From positions 341,475 to 405,474 of the forward strand of contig BCIH01000010.1 in the NCBI GenBank assembly GCA_002897115.2: a stretch of 64,000 nt of DNA, written 5' to 3'. Shown one piece after another: positions 56,940 through 64,000 of this stretch. A program made the position numbers and the translations under genes. The DNA comes from Prototheca cutis (Eukaryota; Chlorophyta; Trebouxiophyceae; Chlorellales; Chlorellaceae). The notes under the pieces were generated by a model. The model worked only from the letters and a program-made list of their open reading frames with translations. It was not told where the DNA came from and searched no databases. How positions within the stretch are numbered: position 1 is the first letter of the stretch; every line of letters starts with the position of its first letter.

Positions 56940-58155
56940 TCACCGCTTTGCCGACTGTTTGATCCTGGCAGCCAGTGCGGCCAGAGCCTTTTGCTTCTCC
57001 AGCGCCGCTGACGATGCGCCAGCTGGCGCCTTGGCCATGAGCGAGGTTGGCCCCGTCCCGGGGGGCTTGGCACCGGCGGCCGGGCCGGGTGGTGCAGTGC
57101 TTGTCTGCCCAGCCACCCTCCCAGCAGGGGCAGCAGGTGTTCCTGCCATGCTGATGGCCTGTGGCTGGCCTGGCGTGGGTACTTCGGCTGCAGTGGCCGG
57201 CATGCCGGGGTGCTGTGCTGGTGGCATGGTCGCGCCTCCCTCCCGTGGTGCGGTGGCAGCCTCGGCTGCGCCACTGGAGCGGGGCACTGGGGGCTGGTTT
57301 GCCGCCTGTGCTGTAGTTCCATGCACCGTATCAAGTGTGCCTGCTGGAGACGGTCCCACCATTGCATGTGCTGTGCCCATATGCGCTGTCCCAGCAGAGC
57401 CCGGGCCCGTCGCAACTGGCGTAGAAACCTGCGGCACCGTCCCCCGTGCGGCACCAGCGGAAGGCATGGCCGCACCACCAGCCACTGTCTGATACTGCTG
57501 CGGCACCTGCCCAGCACCACCTGCGGCCGTGGTGGTGGCCGCCAGCCTACCCTTGGCCTCCGCCTGGACGACGGCCTGGGCTTCGGCCGTCGCGTACGAC
57601 TGCAGCATCAGCGCCGGCAGCTCCGTCTGCGTCAGCAGCGCCCCCTCTGCTATGGCCAGCCGGCCATCCAGGCCATGCAGTACCGTGTGCAGGTCAAGAG
57701 CCCGAGCCGCCAGCTGTGCGTGCCAGAGCTCGGCCCGCGAAGCCGCCAGCGTGCCCCCCGCCTGCGCTGTGGCGGAGCCGTCCGCGTCCGCGGGTTCCTC
57801 TCCGGCAAGNAGCTGCATGCGTTCGTTTGTTGGGGGAAGTGCCTGTTTGCATGGGCGGCCCAATGTGGAGGTACACGATCCGGGGCCCTTGGGCCGCCCA
57901 ACATGGTGCAGCGGCGCTGCCATCCACCCCACGCCCTCAAAGGACACTCATCAGCTCAGCCGCGGCAGATGCAAATGCACTTTCATAACCGCCATTTGAA
58001 TCCCGACACGTGCGTACGTGATAGGGCAGGAGCCGGGTGAAGGCGTCGGGAAGATCCCGAAAGGGCGTGGTGTAGTCTGGGGTGGCCAGCACCGCGCAGT
58101 CCTGTTCGTACAGCACCACTGCGGCCCTGTGGGCCCTAGAATCGAGTTTCGTCAT
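56940..58155 (-). CDS. GLTSCR1-domain protein (BRIP-like SWI/SNF accessory subunit)
   Basis: The GLTSCR1/BICRA domain marks an accessory subunit of non-canonical SWI/SNF chromatin remodellers. Plant BRIP1/BRIP2 carry it and associate with BRM. Exons are 58155-58018 and 57812-56940, phase 0, 336 residues. The domain is at residues 15-46: VLYEQDCAVLATPDYTTPFR then LPDAFTRLLPYH. After it the sequence is Ala/Glu-rich helix (ELWHAQLAARALDLHTVLHG) and then a long Gly/Ala/Pro/Gln-rich disordered tail, ending in a basic helix with KQKALAALAARIKQSAKR. It shares a divergent promoter with the telobox gene. Domain recognition is confident. Complex membership is inferred from family knowledge. Confidence 0.87.
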
Positions 58156-58646
58156 GATGAAAGACGCAATGACGCGCGGCTTGGGGAGGCTTTGAGAGCA
58201 GGGACCCGCGATCTGCGTGGTGCACTGGAGCAGGGAGCTCTGGGCTGGTCACCGTGCCAACCCACTCGCGCAACAATGCCCCTCAAACTCCATTAAAAAC
58301 CTTAATCACAATGCATATTAATTTATGCGTATGATGGTGGGCTCGGTCGTTGATAGGGCTCATTTCAAGACTGTCGTCCCATCCGGCCATGGTGAACAGG
58401 GGTCCCGATCCCTTTGGCTGAGCGCAGCGTTTTGCGCCCGCGCGAGCTGTCTACCCTATACCCTAGCAAGGGTACCGAGGGTATGGAGCAAATCTCGCCC
58501 CCTCGACAACTCATGTCCGCCCTCTAGCCTCGTTGTGGATGAAAAAATACAACAAATACCAGTTTTCCTCCGGGAATACAGGGGTGACACTTCCGACCCG
58601 TCGAGAGGTCGCGGGGGCGTGGGGGACGGAGCACATCGCAACGGCC
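58156..58646. promoter_or_regulatory. divergent promoter region, GLTSCR1 protein / telobox Myb
   Basis: This is 491 bases between opposite starts, AT-rich around 58285-58345. An in-frame extension of the telobox exon upstream to 58533 lacks an ATG I would trust. Confidence 0.5.
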
Positions 58647-60958
58647 ATGGCTGCGGACGATGAGCAGCTGACAGTCATCAAATCTGTCTGGGCGTTGACC
58701 CAGCTGGCCAAGGATGACCGGTTTCCTGAAGGAACGCTGCTGCAGATGGCGAAGCGGCTGCCGGAAGGCGAGCACAAGCGTCCGCTCATGATTACCCTAT
58801 TGCTGAGGCGACTGGAGGGTGCCTGCGCATCGGGGGCCATTACCTGCCTGACACTGCGCAGCTTACTGACCCTCGTGTCTCTGATGGCCAAGGAGCTCAA
58901 GGAAGCGGCTCCTGAGGGGCCCAGCTATGACTTCTGGCTCGAGGTATGTCGCGGCAGTCGGCGCCCCTTGCTCCTTCCGTGGGATTTATCACGTGTGGGG
59001 GCGGCCAAGAGGGAGGGACGCATGTGGCCTCCTCCAAACCGTCGTTGGCCATTCTCCCCCCCTTCCCAGGTGGCCACCCAAGCCGCACTGACGGAGCTGC
59101 GTGAGAGTGTGGGTGGTGCGGACGTGGAGAGCATCCTGCAGAACACCTTTCAGCACATTGACGATTCGGAGGGGCGTATGAACAGGTGTGAGATGTGATC
59201 CTTGGCGACAGGTGGTGGTGGGTGAGATGGAGCGTTGTTGCAGGGTCCCCCCTCAAAAAAAGGGTTCAAACCACCCCGTCTTACACATCGATCGAAATGA
59301 CCGTGTCAGACTGTCAACCACGCACAGGTGCGCCCAGTTGCGCTCGGCTGCCAAGGCCGGTACTTTGGGCAGTGTGGAGCGGAGCTACCCGACGGCACAG
59401 GTCGTGGAGCTCCTGCTGGGTTATGTGGCCGAGGCAAGGAAACGCATGGGATCCACCAGCCTGGAGGTGCGTCGGTGGCTGGTTGAGTGTGTGCTGGTGA
59501 CCGCCTGATGAGATGGCTGTGTCGACTGGCGAGCGTTCTCAGGTCTGCTATCGGCCATGGTGGTGCCAAGCCTCATGAACTTCACCATCAACGCTCTCCT
59601 TTCCTCCTCTCTTCTAACCAACAGGCAGTGTTGGATTTTGTGGCAGGAATGAACCAGGTTGCGTCGGGCCAACTGGTGCGGCTGTCGGGCCCCTCACTGC
59701 GGACGCTGCTGCAGAACACGCTGGCGGGCATCGGCTCCCCCAGGGATGTGGGGACAGGAACGGCGCGCCCTGCGCCCACGCCACGGGCCGCGCCGGCCGA
59801 GCTGTCAGCGGCGCAGGTCACCGAGATCGCCAACAGCCCCGCGGTGCTGCAGGCCATCCAGCGCGTGTCGGGCGAGGTCTGCCGTCGCGAGATGGCGGCG
59901 GGGACACCGGGGACCCTGCTCAACCCGCAGCGGCAGGAGGAGCGCGACGCGGCCGGGGCGCTGTGCGACATGGGTGACACCATCGCAAATGTCGTGAGCA
60001 GGCTGACGGAGAAAGCGGATACCATGTCTGCCGCCTTGCATCGGGGGGATTGCAGGAGTCGGGATGGGATGGGAGGCATGAAGCAAGATGCCCTGGCCGC
60101 GGCGCACCGGGTGCGCAGTGGCGACTGGGGACAGCAGGGGGGTTGTCCGCATGGGTTCAGTACCAGGAGTGTGAAAAAGGGTCTGCGGTGTGGTATGGCC
60201 CCCCCCCCCCCCACTGCACATGGATTCATCGGCCAACACGCGCCTGCAGGCAACGGAGGCGAAGGAGCAGCAAACGGCTGTGGGCGTCATCCGGCACTGG
60301 CAGGACTCGTCTCGGGAGGACGGGGCAGTTTCCCCGCCCCCGGTCAGCGAGCCGCTGGGCGCGCCGTCCGGCGAGGCGCCGCGGCCACTGAAGCGAAACC
60401 GAAAGACGCCAGTGAAGAAGAGGGCCAAGCGTGTCGGCAAGCGCAGATGGACCGAGACAGAGGACTGGCTGCTGCTGCAGGGCTGCGTGGATTATCCAAA
60501 GGAATGGCAGAAGATCTTCATGGAGAACGAGTCCTATTTCATCGACGTCAGAGACAACGTGCGTTGGCTTGATGCTGTGCGGCGCTGGTCTCCTTTGAGA
60601 GGATGTGCATGTGTTGGTGGGTGCATGGATTGCTGGGGGGGGGGGGGTCTGTGCTTGTGGCCCACCGACGGGCATGCCAAGGACAGGGCCGTGCAGGAAG
60701 GGACCCTTCAACTGCCCACGCTCACCGCAGGTGGACATGAAGGACCGTTGGCGCAACCTGCTGCGCAGGGAGGGCGGCCTGGTGAACTATTATGTGGACC
60801 TGCACCGCCGCCATGAGCTCGCTGAGCCCGGGGTGGAGCAGGTGGCCAAGCTGGCCAAGCTGGTAGAGGATGATACCAAGCGAGACCTGTCCAGTCGGCC
60901 CCCAGAGGCGCTGGCGGGCGCCGAGGAGGAACAGCGACAAGCGGCGGGTGATGCCTGA
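58647..60958 (+). CDS. telobox Myb protein (telomere-repeat-binding-factor-like)
   Basis: It carries a single C-terminal Myb repeat of the telobox type that binds duplex telomere repeats. Exons are 58647-58943, 59070-59185, 59328-59466, 59625-59993, 60250-60558, 60731-60958, phase-consistent, 485 residues. Residues 1-300 are helical and unrecognised, and could be a dimerisation region as in TRF proteins, which is inference. A basic stretch KRNRKTPVKKRAKRVGK precedes the Myb at 372-425: RRWTETEDWLLLQGCVDYPK, then the telobox VDMKDRWRNLL at 411-421, matching VDxKDKWRN. The intron just before VDMKD splits the repeat. The donor of exon 4 (GTC then GTGAGC) was chosen by phase. Introns 4 and 5 carry poly-C and poly-G runs. 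Confidence 0.86.
60199..60212. repeat. poly-C run in telobox intron 4
   Basis: Fourteen C on the coding strand, 37 bases before the 3' splice site at 60249. Confidence 0.9.
60635..60647. repeat. poly-G run in telobox intron 5
   Basis: Thirteen G on the coding strand. Confidence 0.9.
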
Positions 60959-62034
60959 GATGACTACGGCTCACGACACGAGAGGAGCATGGACTGAGAT
61001 GCTGCGCGGACGGGAAGCGCACTCCTCCAGGCCAACTGGCAGAGGGCCTCAGAATGTGTGTTTGTGGGGCAGATGTTGACGGGGCTCAATATCCGGGCCT
61101 ATGTTCCCNCGCCGCCGGCGACGGCACCTCGCTGCTCGCCTGCCCATGCAACCACAACACGTCAAGGGCCCTCCCTTCAACGGCAGTCTCCTCTGAAGCA
61201 ACCACGCAAGCTTGCTCGCGGGTGTCAACCTGCGAGCAGGGACCTGCCCGCCCTGCTCCACCAGCCATGGCTCTCGCCCCATCAACCATATAGGCATGAC
61301 AAACTGGCGTGTACTGCCTGGTGCATCGCTATTGATTTGACATCAACTCATTTTGACCCGTGTGTGCCCATGCATACCCATTTTCCTTGACCGTTCGGAT
61401 GTGCACAACGATTTCCAGAATTGGGGGAAAGGTGTGACCGGGCACACCCCCGGAGGGGGCAGGGCGTCCGGCGGGGAGCTCGTCGACGACTGGGTCTGCC
61501 TCGAGTTCCCCGATTTCTTCCCATGAAATAACGCCATTGGTCGAACCCGAATGAGTCCGATGAACGGGACATCCGTACACTGGAGTTCTCGTCCGGGTCT
61601 CGTGCGCGACCGTGCTCCGTGAACCAGGCGCCTCACTCCCTCGCCGCACCTTGATGCAGATGGCCCAGGGACTCCGGGCCCAGCACTCGCGCGCACCCCT
61701 GTCATGAAGTCTGGTCGTGGCGCAAGGTGCGCAGCGTGGCGGTCTCATGGGGTGCGGAAATGTTGTGCCAGCAGCACATACCCCTGATGCCAGGTGTCAC
61801 TGGTGGTCAGCATGGCACCAGGGTTCCAGCTGGGGTGGGTGGGTCTATGCGTCGCAGTGCACTGATCTCCCTGCCCCCTGGAGAATAAGATTGTATCAGT
61901 GGTGAATACACTCCAGCCTAAACTGCCATTGCCGTCNGTGCGGGTCCCCGGTCCCCGGTCCCAATCACGCCCCGCCGTGTCCCTGCAGGACTGCGCAGCG
62001 GCCGCGAGCGGCGCTGCCCGCCGGCAAGTGCGCG
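60959..62034. other. tandem intergenic region
   Basis: This is 1,076 bases between the telobox stop and the first ATG of the ankyrin gene. An open stretch directly upstream of that ATG begins after a CAG acceptor-like site at 61986-61988, so one or more 5' exons of the ankyrin gene may lie here. I could not identify them. No RNA gene seen. Confidence 0.45.
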
Positions 62035-64000
62035 ATGGATCCGGCCTGCACAAGGACCGCGGCGGGCCACCAGCCTACAGGGCCCAGCCCCGCTCAGGAC
62101 AAGCTCGACGCCGTATGGGACTGCTTTGTGCCGGCGGCCAGGGATGCGCTGCTGGCAGCTCCAGAGCAAGGACCGCCCACGCCGCTCCTGCTTTCCGATG
62201 CCGACTGCCAGGTCCGCTTTTTGACCTTGATTGCGTGGGCCCCAGGAATGGAATCGGTTGGTCATTCTATTGTGTGGCTGTATGCACGTGCATGTTCACA
62301 GGAGCGTCCATGCAAGTGGTCACACTTCAGGCAGTGCATCCGCACGTGTGCGTGTCGATGTTCTCGGCAAAAATATCCACCCGGGGCTCTCACAGGCTAT
62401 TGGAACCGCGACAGTGGTGGTGGCTGTGTTGGTGGGCTGGCCTGTGGGCGCACTGGAACTCCTGCTCGGTGCACCCTGGCCCGAGCTGGTCCGGGCGGGG
62501 CTCAGCGCCTTGGGGCCCCCGCATCCCGAGCCGCAGCCGCAGCCTGATTCGAGCGTCATCAGTGCTACGCTCGACCCACGGCTGTTGGATACGTGCGTAA
62601 AATTTCTGGCGACCCACGAGCGCTGGCTGTCCCCCTGCCCTTTCTTTTGTGGCGCGCTTGGCAACGGTGTCGATGAGAATGCGGTTGAACGCCACGCCGG
62701 CGGTGGGCGAGGAGTCGGTGGGGACGAGGATCTCGTTGGGTCCTCCCACACACCCATCGTCCATGACCCATCAAGTCTCACTCGGTGGCAGCGACGACAC
62801 CTAGCCACAGCCGCGCTGCAGGGGACAACGGCCCTGCATGCCGCGGCCATAACTGCCGATCCGGATGTCCTGTCCTTGCTGCTGCGGAGCGGCGCGAACG
62901 CGAACGCGCGGTCCGGCACGGGTGAGTTGCCCATCCAGGTCCTCGGTGGCTGGTCGGCTGCCGGCTGGCCGCTAGACGGGGACGGGATGGGCGACACGAT
63001 GTCTGGACAACCAAACTCTCAAGGTGCACCAATGACAGCACACCCCTCCAGTGCCAGCAAGAAGCTACGTCGCAGGGATCATGACAACGGCGACGACGAC
63101 GCGTCCTGGACAATACGTTGCCAAGCCGCCGAAGACCGGGACCTGAAGTTGCGCATGTGCCGGCGGCTGCTCTACGAAGCGCCGCTGCGCTGGACCGGCG
63201 GCGGCGGCGGCGGCGGCGGTATTGTCGTGTCGTGGCTGCTCAACCTACTGCACCTGCTGCTGTGCATGCTGGGCTGCTGGGCCGGGCCGCTGCGGTTCGA
63301 GCTCGGCGAGCTTCGCCTGACGAAACGTACCACGGCACTGGCGGCAGCAAAACTAGAATTGGAAAGAAAGAAAGTGCTGCTGGAACTCGACAAACTCCAC
63401 GAGGAACTGGGCCGTGGCGAGCGGCTGTTATCTGAGCTCGCACACGAGGCGCTGCCGGGTGACGTTGGTCACGGGAGTGCCGTTGTGGGCATGTCGACGT
63501 CGGCGGCAGTGGCCGGCCCTAACAACGGCGCAGGTACCGCCATGGCAGCAGTACCGCTGGAGCGGCCCCTTTCACCTCNCATCACTCCTTCGCACTGTAG
63601 TCCAGCGCCGATAGAAAAGGCGGGGTCTCCAGGTTCCCAGTCCGCTAGTCCAACATCGGCGTTGCGCCAGGGCCCGGCCTGGACACAGTGGGAGCATGCC
63701 ATGAGTCTCAGCAGCCATGGCAGCGGCGGCGGCGACGGCGACGGCGGCCNCCGGGGACTAGGTGGCGACCGGGACGGTGACGTGCCTTATTCCCTGACCT
63801 CGGGCTCGCGGCGGAGCATGCTCTCCGGCATGAGCAGCATGTCCCTGCCACCGGGATACTCCTATAATGATAGCGGGCTCGAAGAACCAGGATTTGTCGC
63901 CGAGGTGGTGGCGGCCCAGGGCGCCAGCAGGGTGCCGAGCATCGCCATGACCCCTGTCCTCGAAGCGGGCGTTGTGGTCGACGATACTGAATCAACCCTC
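62035..64000 (+). CDS. ankyrin-repeat membrane protein, truncated by window end
   Basis: I do not recognise the family. Exons are 62035-62211 and 62396-64000 (open to the edge), phase 0, at least 594 residues. One clear ankyrin unit reads QGTTALHAAAITADPDVLSL then LLRSGANANARSGTG (about residues 190-225). An earlier hydrophobic stretch at the exon 2 start (VVVAVLVGWPVGALELLLGA) and a longer one further on (VVSWLLNLLHLLLCMLGCWA) are possible membrane segments. The second follows a GGC/glycine run and is followed by a Lys/Glu-rich coiled coil (LAAAKLELERKKVLLELDKL). The rest is Ser/Gly/Pro-rich and probably disordered. The 5' end is uncertain because the frame is also open upstream to a CAG acceptor. 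The 3' end is missing. Confidence 0.6.

Noticed and set aside
61329..61748. A 139-codon minus-strand frame between the telobox and ankyrin genes
   Set aside because: No family resemblance, no splice-consistent partners and mixed composition, so it is not supported as a gene.
62035..64000. Identity as an SBP/SPL transcription factor (ankyrin plus TM)
   Set aside because: No SBP zinc-finger sequence is visible upstream and the ankyrin and TM context is not specific enough.
1..64000. CRISPR arrays, bacterial operons, rRNA genes, complete transposons
   Set aside because: None was found. The genes are intron-rich and eukaryotic, and no terminal repeats or spaced direct repeats of the needed form were seen.

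Overview
The window is nuclear DNA of a green alga, most likely a trebouxiophyte of the Chlorella/Auxenochlorella kind. That assignment is inference from high GC, small introns (about 40-450 bases) in almost every gene, plastid-targeted plant-type proteins (TGD4, PGR7-like, dicarboxylate translocator, plastid L1), plant-only families (LSD1, telobox Myb, RIN2-type RING) and TGTAA motifs downstream of many stops. I rebuilt gene models by hand from family alignments plus splice phase. In almost every model the exon lengths sum to a multiple of three, and where a family length is known the product length fits.

Layout, left to right: a 3' gene fragment; RFC3 (-); F-box/cyclin (+); EFG1 (-); TGD4 (-); S-formylglutathione hydrolase (-) diverging from MCM7 (+); a RIN2/gp78-type ubiquitin ligase (-) diverging from a PGR7/GluTR-binding-like protein (+); TruB (-) diverging from an unknown helical protein (+); a SAP-RsfS/Iojap protein (-) diverging from an unknown MGGAASRP protein (+); coatomer gamma (-) diverging from Met-tRNA formyltransferase (+); a nodulin-like MFS transporter (-); PP1 inhibitor-3 (-) diverging from LSD1 (+); a small one-TM protein (-); a possible Fanzor/TnpB-like remnant (-); UTP4 (-) diverging from malate dehydrogenase (+); a plastid dicarboxylate translocator (-) diverging from TMEM184/LAZ1 (+); plastid L1 (-) diverging from HGH1 (+); a GLTSCR1-domain protein (-) diverging from a telobox Myb protein (+); and an ankyrin/TM gene cut by the right edge. 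There is no operon logic. Neighbours mostly alternate between divergent pairs sharing 300-800 bases and convergent pairs with close 3' ends.

Functions cluster loosely into DNA replication and cell cycle (RFC3, MCM7, F-box/cyclin, telobox protein, PP1 inhibitor), ribosome and translation (EFG1, UTP4, TruB, RsfS, FMT, L1, HGH1), plastid and carbon metabolism (TGD4, PGR7-like, dicarboxylate translocator, MDH) and membrane traffic or quality control (coatomer gamma, RIN2-like, TMEM184).

The most notable observations are an MCM7 whose four zinc-binding cysteines are all replaced, a candidate Fanzor zinc-ribbon/RuvC-III remnant, a SAP domain fused to RsfS, a GC-AG intron in SFGH, and long poly-C runs placed just before 3' splice sites in many unrelated genes. 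Scattered single N bases lie in coding and non-coding DNA and do not break frames.
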